Positions 31,345 through 43,017 of a stretch of DNA of 64,000 bases are shown here, piece by piece. The notes under the pieces were generated by a model. The model saw only the letters and a program-made list of their open reading frames with translations, had not been told where the DNA came from and did no database searches. The DNA comes from Mesocentrotus franciscanus (taxonomy: Eukaryota; Echinodermata; Echinoidea; Camarodonta; Strongylocentrotidae). Position numbers and translations under genes: made by a program. The DNA lies in NCBI GenBank assembly GCA_037976565.1, contig CP137680.1, forward strand, positions 14,157,233 through 14,221,232, in the 5' to 3' direction. Each line of letters begins with the position of its first letter. Within the stretch, counting starts at the first letter, position 1.

Positions 31345-31905
31345 GTGAACAAATCAATTTGTATTAAAATTGATATTTTGAACCCAATCATGAACAGAAC
31401 TGGGCCCCGTTTCACAAAACTTGTCATCAGTGACAAATGACAATTCGTGTTATAAGCTACTGAAATCCTTGCTTCTGATTGGTTATCAGCAGATTTGTCA
31501 CTGATTTTTATCATTTGTCATTGAAAAAAGGCTTTGTGAAACGGGTCCCAGGAGGAGATGAAATAATGAACAACCATGCCAACATTAACGCTTACAGAAC
31601 TCCGATGTTGAGAGGGAAATAAACAATAAAAACAAAAATTTTAACCAATGTCATCTACGTAAAATAATATTAAAACAAATCAGTAGCCAAAGTAAATCTT
31701 TTCAGAGTCAAATCTCGCAAGACGAGAGCGACACACAAGCGGGGATTACAGGGCTAACTATGCGCCGGACCGGGCGCGAAAGGGCGCGAAAGCTTTTCAA
31801 AGTTTAAGCTCCCATTCACAAATGTCAAGTGCTTCGCCCGCACGCGCCGCGGCGGGGCTATCTCGTAACAATGAGACTCCAAACAATAGCCAGATTTTAA
31901 TGAGC
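31345..31905 (+). repeat. Dispersed repeat, copy B
   Basis: Second copy of 29770-30080, interrupted by a foldback MITE and by a GC-rich ~95-bp insertion near 31757-31850. Direct orientation relative to copy A, offset ~1.8 kb. Confidence 0.75.
31402..31549. mobile_element. GGGCCCCGTTTCACAAA foldback MITE, 148 bp
   Basis: Ends GGGCCCCGTTTCACAAA and TTTGTGAAACGGGTCCC are inverted repeats. Inner arms TGACAAATGA and TCATTTGTCA continue the pairing. Copy A of the surrounding repeat (about 29802) gives the empty site. This end is, to my recollection, widespread in echinoderm genomes. Confidence 0.85.
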
Positions 31906-32155
31906 TGGAAACCAAATTGCGTCCGCTCGTATCCGACGCAAATGGGCGCAAATGGGCGCAAAAAGACGCCTCCTTTGTTCTCATATCCTGTTCAGCGCAC
32001 CGACGCGTCGGGGCGCAGTCGCAACTTTGGAAGGCTCCCCTAAAGAGTTTGGCCAACCCGGTTTTAGTTGCGTACAATATGGCAACAATTACTTTGTTGG
32101 GCAAATGCGAAACAAATAGAATATACGCCATATCGAGGCCCACTGAAACTATTAA

Positions 32156-32900
32156 TCCTAATAAGGCCGGGCTATTTGAGTTCTTAATACGGCCGGGGGC
32201 ATTATGGCCCCCTAAGATCTCGGCCGTGAAACGCCCGATCGCCGCGAAAATGTGCATGCATGTCAAGTGAAGTGTATAGAATACTATAGCAATTTCAATT
32301 TTTTGAAAAAATTACTCATTTGCATATTTATGGTAAATTATGCAAATAAGGTCAGAAATTCATATTTTTACCCATAAATCATATATTCTTCATATTTAAG
32401 CTTTCTTTTCCACTACATATATTTGTTAGACCATTTGGAATAATAATACGAACAAAAAATTTGGAAAGCTAGGTTATTCCTTATGTTATCTCTTGTTTTG
32501 ATAATTTCTTATGTATTTCATTGTTTTTTTAACTTATGTATTTCATTGTTTTTGTTGTTTTATTTCATTTCTAACTATAATTTAACTATTTTGACCCCCA
32601 AAACAAACACCTAAACTTTAAACAAGACCAAATAACCAATGTTTTATCTCTTTTAAGGAAAAATGATATTTCCATATGTTTTGTACACAAATCACGAAAA
32701 TGAGCGATTTTCGGGCCGACATGTAAAGACAAAGGTCACGTGACTTTGTAACGGTAGGTCCGATTTTCAAAAAAAATTGTTTTAAAAGATGCGCAAGACT
32801 CGAAAGAATAAAGTCAGCGGCGGGGCGTCATCCGTATGCGTTCCCGATCAATCAGAAAAATCGCGGAGGGGGGGGCATGATGCCCCCGGCCTTATTAGGG
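32156..32900. mobile_element. piggyBac-type non-autonomous element, 745 bp
   Basis: TTAA on both sides (32152-32155, 32901-32904). Ends TCCTAATAAGGCCGGG and CCCGGCCTTATTAGGG are inverted repeats with one mismatch. TTAA targets with CCCT-like termini are the piggyBac hallmark. The interior has no transposase frame. A GGGGGCAT palindromic stretch lies just inside each end. Confidence 0.75.
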
Positions 32901-32904
32901 TTAA

Positions 32905-33470
32905 GCTGGTTGACCTCTAGGGTCCTTCTGCATGTGGACCTACAGGTTGCATTTCGTGTTTCTTTTTCTTTAAAGGTTCATTATCAAAAACCGAAGTTTT
33001 ATTTTCCACGAATGTCAACGTAATGTCAAATATTCCAAATAAGAAAAAAATGAAAATAGGGTTCGTAATTCCTCACAACGATTTTCCTACGTAAAATAAT
33101 TATATGGGGTTTATAATCTAAAAGAAAATGAAATAAATAAAAAAACAGTCGAGCCCTACTTCATTATTCGTATCGGGAAAAAAAACATTCAATTGTTCAC
33201 GGCAGCGGTCGCGGTCTTTCTCTCTCGGAAAGTCTGAATACTCTCGGAATACTAAAACAAATTGTTTGAAAATTCGGTTATTGTTTCAGAACTGAATTGT
33301 GCAATTTGGAATTTTTTTTGTATAGAATGATTTAGATGGTAAGTAAACACTTTGTGGGCTGTTAAGCACTCAGCACCCCTTCCAAGATTAGGTAGACTGC
33401 ACCTATATATAGGCCCCTACAATAAGCTATTAACTTTCACGCCCTTTTCCGGAACGCCAATCATGGCGAC
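32905..33470. other. No recognised feature
   Basis: AT-rich sequence with short ORFs only; no repeat termini or exon-like block seen. Confidence 0.5.
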
Positions 33471-33472
33471 GG

Positions 33473-33650
33473 AGCCGGTGTCACGGGCCAGAGTGTCCGG
33501 GTGGCGATCTGTGTCCGCAGACACAGGTCGCCGAAAATTGGGTGGCGAGACGCGTCTTACTTCGGCGATATATGTCTTAGGTCGGACACATGTCGCCGCT
33601 TAAGTCACGGCGAGATGTGTCCACTGGCGAAATGCGTCCTGAACCCTACA
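33473..33650 (+). repeat. GGCGAGATGTGTC-type short repeat cluster
   Basis: Begins GCCGGTGTCACGG and contains several variants of GGCGANATGTGTCC in both orientations (GTGGCGATCTGTGTCC, GGCGAGACGCGTCTT, GGCGAGATGTGTCC). A related cluster in the opposite orientation is at 52165-52375, ending GACACCGGC. Probably one MITE-like family with GCCGGTGTC ends. Confidence 0.55.
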
Positions 33651-34017
33651 ACTTTAAAAATCGACTTAAAATGTATATACCTCCACTCTGCTCCACTTGA
33701 TTGTATCTTACCATTAATATTGTATTTTTATGTAACATAAGACAAGAGAGATGTACTGTTTACTCCCAAATCGTTTGTTGGCTACAATTTATATCAAATT
33801 AATAACACCATAAAAATGGCTAAACGTACGAGTCTAGCCCCAAACGGAACAGTACTTCACCATACAATTGGCTGTACGTACGAGACTAGCCCTTGACACT
33901 AGCGACCAATAAGCCTGCGACCAATACGTTGGAAGCCCACAATGTTAGCGCTTAATGAGGAAGCCAGCCACCAAACGGGGTTGTAGTGTTTCCAAATCGT
34001 CTAATCGAAAAGGAAAA

Positions 34018-34290
34018 AATACCGGTTTGAGCCCAACTTCAATCTGAAACGGTGAAACCCGGAAAAAAACTGTCGGCATGCGACACATGTTTGGCAGTAA
34101 AGAACAACTTTACCGCTTTTACATGGTGTGGATCAATATGTAACGGAAACGTCATACGATTTTTTTGTTGAAAGACTTCAAACTTAAAGCCGAATTGTTG
34201 CCATTATTGTGTAGATAAGCCCTCGATATGCCGGTTTGAGCCCTAACTTCAATCTGCAGAAGACAAAAAAAATATTGGCACGTGACAAAC
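34018..34290 (+). repeat. Short direct repeat pair
   Basis: CCGGTTTGAGCCCAACTTCA (34022) and CCGGTTTGAGCCCTAACTTC (34231) with similar downstream sequence, ~210 bases apart. Confidence 0.6.
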
Positions 34291-35639
34291 ATATGCGCCC
34301 TAATTAGAAGTAATGATCAAAAACATTTAATTTGATAAGCTCTTTATCTTATTGAAATATTATACAATACTTTATATGGCCTTTAAATCTAAATACTGTT
34401 AATTTGAGTTATATATTTTATTAAACGTTATGCGTAATGGCCGATTTCCATCTGAAGCTCTAATATAATTTACCAACTGTGAAAACCTGGCCAAAAATAA
34501 CTTGAAACTCAAGTATTTCATATTTTGTTTAGTTCAATCTTTTTATTTAGCAATAGTTTGAAAATGCTTAAAATTACCTACATCTATTTGTTTAAGTTTC
34601 TAAACTCAATAGAATTGCATGTTCCTATAAAAAGGGCGTATTATATAACCTCAACTTGAAATTGAAATGTCAAAATTCGATAGAAATGCGTGTTCCTAAA
34701 ACTAAAAGGGCATATTATAATCTCAAATCGCTATTCGGGTCGCTATTCATACAAATTAGATAAGCAATGAACAAAATGGTGATAACAAAGGGAAATATTG
34801 GATGGGGGACGCCCCGCGGCTGTGGCGTAGCTGCGGGGCGCGTAATTTTTTTTTCCCACCGCAGTTCTGGACCCCAGTCTGAACTCATTTGCATACAGCC
34901 AATCAGAGCTTATCTTGCCAATAACAAGCTTTACGCGTGCTAAAGATTTTACGGATGCGGATATACGGTGCGAAGCTCTTTCATTACACACGTACACATG
35001 CACATACACCGACAGCGCCTATATCAGTCTATATGTCAGTCAGCATGGTGTGCGCATAGCCATGGCATAGGCTTGCAAATGTTTCATTTGTGCTTGTGTA
35101 CCATGTCTCCCTTTAGCAAATTTATTATAGATCTACACCTCTAATAATATCAGCTTATGAAATTGCTGTGAATAATTATTACTTAGCACTAAGTTAAAAT
35201 TACTCTAGCAGTCAAAGATAGGCTTATCGTCATCGAAGCCACTATATATCTAGGGACTCATTTCTAAATTTATTTATTTATTTATTTATTTGAATATATT
35301 TCATCAGGATAACAAAATCAGAGAGGATTGGTTTACATCCTGGTCCTGAATGTTAAAAAATTACACTAAAAACATCAAAATAAATTAATCATACATAATT
35401 ATATAGTCAGAACTGTCATGAAAAAAAAATATTTAGCGACCACAATCTTAAGTAGAAACCAAGTAGAAATTACATGATATTTATTTAAATATATAAAAAC
35501 ACAATTATGGGATCAAATAATCAACTAATCTATTTAAAATCAAATTCTGTCACACTACAAAATAATGATCATGAAGTACCAAACTAAACTTAAGGCACTG
35601 AGGAGCAGAAGCTACGATAATAATATTCATAATTTACTG

Positions 35640-36040
35640 CATGAAATAGGTTTTCTTATGGCATGTTTTAAAACAGTCGATGGATTGTGCATTGTGTAGA
35701 TTAGAGGGTAAGTTATTCCATACTGCCGCCTGCATAGCATAGACTATTCTTACAAATTTCAATATTAGGTTTGGGAAGGACAACAGTCATTGAGTTATAC
35801 TAATCTTGTATTCATTGGATGCCGATCAAATACCATGTCAATAGCATTGCACAAACGTAATGGAGCGTAGCCATGGATACAATTATACAATGTACAAGCA
35901 AGAAAATAGTTACGTCTTTCTTTTAATACCTGCCATGATTTCAATCTTTTGATAATATCAAGACCACTTTCATTAAATTCAAAGTTCTTTTCAACAATTC
36001 TTGCTGCTATTTTTTTGCAATCTTAGGACAATATTCTTGT
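35640..36040 (-). pseudogene. LINE reverse-transcriptase C-terminal remnant
   Basis: On the minus strand the frames give RIVEKNFEFNESGLDIIKR, LKSWQVLKERRNYFLACTLY, GYAPLRLCNAID and, after a frame change near 35795, MTVVLPKPNIEI and VWNNLPSNLHNAQSIDCFK. The order [L.W..V..R..Y.......Y...HG.AP..L] then [WN.LP.......S...FK] is the usual C-terminal end of jockey/CR1/RTE-type retrotransposon polymerases. It is 5'-truncated, frameshifted and interrupted by stops, so it is dead. It lies between the inner arms of the foldback element. Confidence 0.75.
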
Positions 36041-37199
36041 TACATACAGAACAACTCCCCCATCAAGATTTTACGGTTGAGAAATTTATTATAGATCTAC
36101 ACCTCTAAAACTGGTAAAAGGCAATATCAGCTTATGAAATTGCTGTGATGTTCATAGATCTCAGTAAAAGAAGTAAAAAATAAAATATAAATAAAGCATG
36201 ATAATTAGTGCTAAGTAATAATTGTTCACAGCAATTTTATTAGAGGTGTAGATCTATAATAAATTTGCTAAAGGTCGGACATGCTAGACAAGCACAAATG
36301 AAACATTTGCAAGCCATGGCTATGCACGTACACCATGCTGACATAGACAAGGCGCTGTCGTCTGTGTGTAAAGAGCTTAGCGCATCCGTAAAATCTTTAG
36401 CATGCGTATAGCTTGTTAGATGAGCTCTGATTGGCTGTATGCAAATGAGTTCAGACTGGGGTCCAGAACTGCGGTGGGAAAAAAAATTACGCCTGCGGGG
36501 CGGGGGGGCTACACATGGCCCCGAATATTTGTCTCTTTAAGAAGTATATTTTACCTTTATCTTTGATAATTATATAGAGACATCCCCATAATCTAGCTAA
36601 TATATTTCCCGCTCCTGCGGTGACGAAAAAAGTAGTAAAACATCTTATCATATCATAATTTGTCCGCCTTATGGGAAATGTTGCCCCACTACCCTGCCCC
36701 CGACTAATCTTATCCAGGCTATGCCACTGAGACATTAAGTAGAACAAGCAGGCCCACTATCACTGAGTTTGCTATTTCAGAAACTAGTAATTGTTTATAA
36801 ACGAAAATAATGTTTTTGTAGCAAGTAGGTTTAAGTAGGACTTATGGACCTACAAATCATTATAGCCTCAGCCATATCCAGGCATCCAGAAGCTCTTCAA
36901 TTAATAGCCAATGAAGACTGATAGATTTTCGTTTTTCCAGGAATTATCATACCTCAGGATACGAGTAATCATATTGATTAACCTAACTTCATTTATCCAT
37001 AATCTTGATTTCCTGAAACTTTCCTAACACCGAAACCAAATGGGTTTGGACCGGCCCATGAGCCTAGTTACTGCCCGGAGAGGGATGAGGGGGGACTTCA
37101 AATTGTTTTTTTGGGGGATAGGGGCTTGAACACTTTCGGACCTTGAAGGGTTTTTTCGCGTCATGTAGCGTAAAAATTGGGGGTAGGATATATATAGCC

Positions 37200-37369
37200 C
37201 AGGCGCGGATCCACGTGGGGGGGGGGGCGAGGGCGCCGACGGCCCGCCCCCCACCTGCCAAAAAAGTTTAGAGAAAAGATGGTAACTACAAATTTTCCTT
37301 TTCGTTTGCTCATGGGAGGGTTTCCCCATTTCAGGCCTCCCCTATTGGAAAATCCTGGATCCGCCCCTG
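37200..37369. mobile_element. 170-bp hAT-type MITE
   Basis: Ends CAGGCGCGGATCCACG and CCTGGATCCGCCCCTG. Flanks ATATAGCC (37192-37199) and CTAAAGCC (37370-37377) match at 6 of 8 positions, consistent with an aged 8-bp target duplication. Same end family as 28103-29233 but almost no interior. Confidence 0.7.
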
Positions 37370-37754
37370 CTAAAGCCCTCGTAACATCAATAGCCCTTGT
37401 AGCATGATTATAAATGGATTTGAATAATTATTACATCATTACATGTATATTTTCTGTGTTTGCTTTGAATTTATGTCTCGAATTAATTAATGTTTACCTT
37501 TTTCTGAACCTGATTGCATATTTATGTTTAAATTCCGTATTTTTCCTGTGTTTGTTCTGTATTTATCATTATATCCTGCCTCCTTGTCGCTACGAGGGCT
37601 ATATATATCGCACCCCTAAATAAAAATAAATAAACAAAATCTCTCACATCCCCCCCTCACCGCGGCCACGCCACAGCCGTGGGGTGTCCCATATTCATTA
37701 TTTCGCTTTCTTATCATTTTGTTCATTGCTCATTTCATATTCATTTTTTGAATG

Positions 37755-37960
37755 AATAGCGACCCTCGATATCACCCCGTATTATATAGCGACCCTCATT
37801 TCGTATTATGAATATAATATAGCGACCCTCATTTCGTAATATGAATAGCGACCCTCTCGTCGCATTGTCAATAGCGACCCTCATGTCCTATTATGAATAG
37901 AGACCCTTTTCTCAAATTATGAATAGCGGTCCTTATGAAAAGCGAGGTTACCCCTCGTGT
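37755..37960 (+). repeat. ~32-bp tandem repeat, ATAGCGACCCTC
   Basis: Six or seven units of GAATAGCGACCCTCATTTCG.ATTAT type with drift. It abuts the outer arm of the foldback element, whose left arm also contains one CGCTATTC unit in inverted form (34730), so it is probably part of that element. Confidence 0.75.
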
Positions 37961-38967
37961 TTTGCTATGATATGAAATCTGTTATTTTTCCGTGACATTG
38001 GAGACTCTGGTGAAAGCTTTTGTCCAATCTTTCTTCTCTTTATCAATATCATCCATGTTACATTTTCACTTTTTTGTTTTTTTTATTTCGAAGACACCAT
38101 AGTTGAATTCTATCATTCTTTTGTTGCGCTAACTACGACCAAAGTCTTATTGGTCGCTTGATCGAAATATAGAAGAGATCTTTCTGTGCGGTCAACTCTG
38201 AGTCTAAGACCCAAAAAACTCGAAGGTGAGTCGTGCTATAATTATCCATATATTTAATATATTCCGCTACAATCATGACTGCCATGTACTTTAGATACAT
38301 TTCTATTTTCTAGTGATTTCATACTATTTCAGGATTTCATACTAGATCTAGATGTTTTGGAAATAACATACTGTGCAATCTACTCTCGAACTTTTCAGTT
38401 TTTGTCGTCATGAGCTAGTTTTCAGCCTTACCCCCTTACCTCCCGGAAAGTCTTCCCAGACTTTAGGGGGACAATCTCGGGAATTTCCGTGCAAATTAAA
38501 GAATAAGAAGAAGTTCGAACTCATAGACCTAATTACATTTTTAAGTTAACCCTTCAATTTCGTAAGTTTCTTGCATCAGTGATCAGAATAAATTCGAGTT
38601 ATACTGCAACAGATTACCCTATTCCAATCTAGGTGGGTCTTAAATGGTGGATCTATTCTGAAAAGTGAAATGAGTCGTTAATTATACAATGGCAATGGCA
38701 CTGCTACTGCTACTTCTAGTACTAGACTCTATACTATACTATACTATAGACTTTGTATGTAGGCCTACAGTATAGTGCTAGTGCTATCCTGCTACATGCC
38801 GTACGCATGCATGCATATCTGTGTGTGTTTATAAAATAGTCATCGAAGTAGTCATCAAAGTCAAAGTAGTCTAGATCTACTGCATGTTGCCTGCCCGGTT
38901 TCCGGTCACATGAGCGGTTTTTCACAGATAACTTCTCTGGCAATGAATTATATAGGCGCTAATATAT
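37961..38967. other. No firm feature; possible splice donor at ~38225
   Basis: CTCGAAGGTGAGTCG near 38220-38235 matches a donor consensus, but no open frame leads into it. A palindromic CTATACTATACTATAG/CTACAGTATAG cluster lies near 38725-38780. Confidence 0.35.
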
Positions 38968-39299
38968 TGTAACGAAAACGGGTCTCTCACTCTCTGGGTA
39001 GCGTCACTTCTTCAGTCAGAACCCGCTCTTTCTCTGTACTCGACGTTCTCACAAAAATATATTGTGCAACAGACACTCTCAGATCAGCTTACAATCACTT
39101 AACTAAATTAAGTTACCAACACAGGAAATAATATGCACTTACAGACAGTGGCGTAATGAACAAAAAAGTTTGGGGGGGCTGGCAGACAAAAAAAATCCGC
39201 ATCACCCAATCTTACATGCAGCTAGGCCCCGCTGAACGTTTTTCAAAGGGGATGGGGGGGGGGTAAAGTATTTACGATCATGCAGGTAGAGCGTAGTGT

Positions 39300-40590
39300 A
39301 AATTGGCGTGGGGTCTAGGGGCATTTAGTTACGGTCCAGATGAGCATATTTTGATACCTTTTTCATGACACTGGCAGGTCACTAATTGGCGTGGGGTCAG
39401 GGGCTGAGCCCCTGAAACTCAGGGATTTGAGGCATTTTATAACGGTCAGATGAGCATATTTTGATACCTATTTGTGACACTGGCAGGTCACTAATTGGCG
39501 TTGGGTCCAGGGGGCGGAGCCCCCGGAAGCTCAGGGGTTTAGGGGCTTAGGCCCCCTGGTGGGGTCAAGGGGGCGGAGCCTCCGGAAGCTCATGGGTTTT
39601 AGGCATTTAATTACGGTCAGATGAGCATATTTTGATACCCTATTTGTGACACTGGCAGGTCACTTATTGGCGTGGGGTCCAGGCCTCCAGGGGGCGGAGC
39701 CCCCGGAAGCTCAGGGGTTTTAGGCAATAAATTACTGTCAGATGAGTATCCAGGGACCTGACTTAGGGCCATTGGTTGGGTCCAGGGACAGAGCCCCTGG
39801 AAGCTCAGGGGTTTTAGGCGTTTAATTACGGTCAGATTATCATATTTTGATACCTTATTTGTGACAGTGGCAGGACAATAATTGGCGTGGGTCCAGGGGG
39901 CGGGGTCCAGGGGCGGAGCCACAGAAGCTCAGGGGTTTAAGGCATTTTATAACGGTCAGATAAGCATTCAGGGGCCCGCCTTAGGGCCTAGGTGGGGTCA
40001 GAGGGCAGAGCCCTGGAGGCTCAGGGTTTTAGACGTTCAATTACGGTCAGATGAGCATATTTTGATATCTTATTTGGGACACTAATTGGCGTGGGGTCCA
40101 GGGCGGAGCCCCTAGAAGCTCAGGGTTTCATGCATTTATAACGGTCAGATAAGCATTCATTTAGGGGCCGCCTTAAGGCCCCTGGTGGGTTCGAGGGGCA
40201 GAGCCTTCGGAAGTTCAGGGTGTTAGGCATTTAATTACGGTCAGATTAGCATTTTTAATACCTTATTTGTGACACTGGCAGGACACTAATTGGCGTGGGG
40301 TCCAGTTGGAGCCCCAGAAGCTCAGGGGTTTTAGGCATTAAATTACCGTTAGATGAGCATCCAGGGGCCTGCCTTAGGGCCCTAGGTGGAATCCAGGGAC
40401 AGAGCCCCGGAAGCTCAGGGTTTTAGGCATTTATAACGGTCAGATAAGCATTCAGGGGCCCGCCTTAAGGCCCCTGGTGGGTTCGAGGGGGCTGAGCCAC
40501 GGGAAGTTCTGGGGTTTTAGGCATTTAATTACGGTCAGATAAGCATATTTTGATACCTCATTATTTTGTGTCACTGGCAGGTCACTATTC
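39300..40590 (+). repeat. Array of ~12 GTGACACTGGCAG units
   Basis: Units are marked by GTCAGAT(G/A)AGC near 39335, 39437, 39618, 39738, 39829, 39955, 40050, 40146, 40236, 40346, 40440 and 40531. Spacing alternates between ~90 and ~180 bases. Same unit as at 28380-28995. Confidence 0.8.
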
Positions 40591-40679
40591 TTTCTTTCTT
40601 TCTCTCTTTCTTTCTATTTCTCTTTAGCAGGGGCGGATCTAGCTTTTTGCTAAGGCAGGGGGGCGGTTTGACCAAATGA

Positions 40680-41430
40680 CAATGCGGAGCATCGTCCACG
40701 AGCCGTGTAGCGGCGAGGCGATTTTGGGGGGCTATTTTGAACCCCCGGCCCGTAAGCGATGTTTTCCTGGCATCTACTAACACAATGGAGACCACAAAAG
40801 CAGTGCTTGATAACGTCTTTTAAATCAAGTAACAGCTAAAACAATTTGACCCAATGACGATGCGGAGCATCGTCCACGAGCCAGCGGCGAGGCGATTTTT
40901 TTTTTTTTTTGGGGGCTATTTTGAACCCTCGTAAGGGATGTTTTCCTGGCATCTACTAACACAATGGAGACCACAAAAGCAGTGCTTGATAACGTCTTTT
41001 AAATCAAGTAACAGCTAAAACAATTTGACCCAATGACGATGCGGAGCATCGTCTACAAGCCGCGTAGCGGCGAGGCGATTTGGGGGCTATTTCGAACACC
41101 ATAATTGATGCGGAGCATCATCCGCGAGCCGCGTAGCGCGAGGCGATTTGGGGGCTAATTTGAACCCTCGTAAGTGATGTTTTCCTGGCATCTACTAACA
41201 CAATGGAGACCATAAAGCAGTGCACGATAACGTCTTTGAAAATCAAGTAACAGTTTAAACAGTTTGACCCAATGACGATGCAGAGCATCGTTTACGAGCC
41301 GCCCAGCGGCGAGGCGATTTTTGGGGGCTATTTTGAACCCCCTGGCCCGTAAGTGATGTTTTCCTGGCATCTACTAACACATTGGAGACCATAAAAAGCA
41401 GTGCATGATAACGTCTTGTTAAATCAAGTA
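40680..41430 (+). repeat. ~177-bp tandem array within the nested element
   Basis: ATGCGGAGCATCGTCCACGA recurs near 40681, 40859, 41037 and (diverged) 41109 and 41277. Each full unit continues with GATGTTTTCCTGGCATCTAC and GATAACGTCTTTTAAATCAA. GCGGAGCATCGT carries a short palindrome. Confidence 0.8.
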
Positions 41431-41435
41431 ACAGT

Positions 41436-41549
41436 TTAATACACAGTTATATCCAGAGTTATCATGTGTTTGGTTAAGTTCCCAGATGAGTTGAATATCT
41501 TCTCACAATATTTGCACTTGAAAGGTTTCTCTCCAGTGTGCGTTCTTTC
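41436..41549 (-). pseudogene. Captured C2H2 zinc-finger fragment
   Basis: Minus-strand translation from 41549 gives RTHTGEKPFKCKYC followed by EKIFNSSGNLTKH and then MITLDITVY and a stop. HTGEKPF is the canonical linker between C2H2 fingers, and C-x2-C-x12-H with F and L at the expected places is the start of a finger. The second histidine is missing, so the last finger is incomplete. It lies wholly between the ends of the hAT-like element 40628-41609, so it looks like a host gene piece captured by the transposon. An upstream polypurine run replaces any further fingers. It is unlikely to be translated as such. Confidence 0.75.
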
Positions 41550-43017
41550 TTTCTTTTTTCCCCTTTTTTGGGCGGCCCAAGGGGGGTACCCCCCGTAGAT
41601 CCGCGCCTGTTTAATATACTGTTTTCCAAAAAGTGGGGAGCCCGTCGTTCTGCGGGCCCTGCTATGTAAACCTCTAAATAAGCATATTTCTTGCCTGACT
41701 GTAAATTTAGGAATTTGTAATTTTCCAACAAACGCATAAAAAGTATAATTTAATAAAAAGTGAGGAAAAATCTCGGATTATTATGTCATTTCAGCAACAT
41801 TTGTAAATCACCGGTATCGAATTAGAAATGATCCACGTTTGAATTTTATTGTGACACTGGCAGGACACTAATTGCCCCCCATCAGTACGCCTGTGGCCCC
41901 CCAAACTACACCTTGTTGGCGGGAAAATCGCAAATGACCTCCCTACCTATCTTCTTTCTCTCTTTCTTTCCTTACATTTTCCTCCCCTTCCCTTCCCTTC
42001 CCTTCCTTCTCTCTCTTTTAGGTTTGCTAGGGAGGCAAGGGCCTTTCGCCCCGATCCACATGTTGTTGGCGGGATTAAACGCAACTGATCTCCCTTCTTT
42101 TCACCCTTTCTTTTCTTCTTCCTCTTTTTTGTTCACTTTTAGCTCTCCTCCTTCCTTTTCCTTCTCTCTTTTTTGGCGGCGGGGGAGAGGCAAGGGCCTT
42201 TGGCCCCCTCCGCCGATCCACAACTTGTTGGCGGGAAAATTGCAACTGATATCCCCTTTCTTTTTTTCTTTCTCTTTTTTCCTTCCCTTTATCTCCTCTT
42301 TTCCTTTTTTTCTCTCTCTCTCTCTTTTTTCTTTTTCTTTGCGGGGCAAGGCCTGCCCCCCTGGATCCGCACCTGTGGAACATTCCCTCCGGAAATGACC
42401 CTCCTCGCCGCATCCAAAACAAACCCTGAGCGCAGGCGACTGCGCATTCCCCCGCGTACCGCCTAGTGCTGCCGCGATATAAGCTCTACTCTAGGCCGGA
42501 CATACGGGTATCCAGACTTTTCGCTAAACTGGATATACGGTTATCTACTAGTACTAGTATTACTGTTAGTGGACACCAAGGCCCATATAAAAAAAAGAAC
42601 ATTTTGCTCGTCCTGGCTATTTGGGAATGTGTCAGTTTGCAACAGAAATGGAGAACCGCGCATTTTGTTGAAAATCATGTGATATATCACGAACATTTAT
42701 AAATCACTTGTATGGAATTGAAAATAAGTCATGGTTTAATTTTATTTGGGGCTAGCGCCCCAAGCCCCCACCAGTACGCCAGTGCTTACAGATCAAGTAA
42801 TGTTTCCAAGAACTTTAATAATCTGAACTTCCAAACAAATTAAGGCACAACTTCCTTCTTCCGCAGCTCAACACCAACTGCCCACAAGATTAACCCCACG
42901 TACGCGCATCGCAGTGCGCGACGTAACCATAGCGACATCTACAATAACAATAAACAATTACAATAACTAACGCCCTCTAAAGGCTAGGTAATGTAAATAA
43001 CGATTTCGTTACAATAT

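Larger units (their letters stand above)
34735..37760. mobile_element. Foldback element with nested long inverted repeats
   Basis: Outer inverted pair: 34735-34830 (TCGCTATTCATAC...GCAATGAACAAAATG...CGGCTGTGGCGT) and ~37655-37760. Inner inverted pair: 34832-35190 and 36205-36508, sharing long near-identical segments that include CAGCCAATCAGAGC (CCAAT box) and ATTTGCAT (octamer). The space between inner arms holds a LINE fragment. No transposase is seen. It could be one foldback transposon with later insertions or two nested inverted duplications. Confidence 0.65.
40628..41609 (+). mobile_element. Nested hAT-like element with captured sequence
   Basis: Ends CAGGGGCGGATCTAG and GTAGATCCGCGCCTG, near-perfect inverted repeats, 982 bp apart. 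Flanks read ...CTCTTTAG and TTTAATATAC. The related family copy at ~49275 reads CTCGTTAATATAC without the insert, so that copy is the empty site and the target duplication would be about 5 bp (TTTAR). Inside are a ~177-bp tandem array and a zinc-finger coding fragment. Confidence 0.7.
39146..42784 (+). mobile_element. 3.6-kb composite hAT element inside the solo LTR
   Basis: Flanked by CTTACAGA on both sides (39138-39145 and 42785-42792), an 8-bp target duplication. Ends CAGTGGCGTA and TACGCCAGTG are inverted repeats with one mismatch. The interior: array of about 12 GTGACACTGGCAG units (39300-40590), a nested hAT-like element (40628-41609), then three copies of a polypyrimidine plus TTGGCGGGAAAATCGCAACT unit (41910-42370). 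No transposase is present. Confidence 0.8.
38968..43013 (+). mobile_element. Solo LTR (399 bp net) split by a hAT element
   Basis: Starts TGTAACGAAAACGGG and ends CGATTTCGTTACA, giving TG...CA with a ~10-bp inverted repeat. ATAT flanks both sides (38964-38967 and 43014-43017), a 4-bp target duplication. Removing the 3639-bp insertion and its one extra 8-bp duplication leaves 399 bp, a normal LTR length, without internal gag-pol. The parent family (probably Gypsy-like) cannot be named. Confidence 0.65.

Noticed and set aside
40571..41370. ORFs of 71-74 codons with repeated ITY/FKIAP segments
   Set aside because: They repeat because they translate the ~177-bp tandem array of the nested element; frames are not maintained between units.
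42075..42422. Lys/Glu/Arg-rich ORFs (also 15294-15491, 49766-50221, 55084-55305)
   Set aside because: Translations of polypurine strands inside transposon or microsatellite sequence; no domain.
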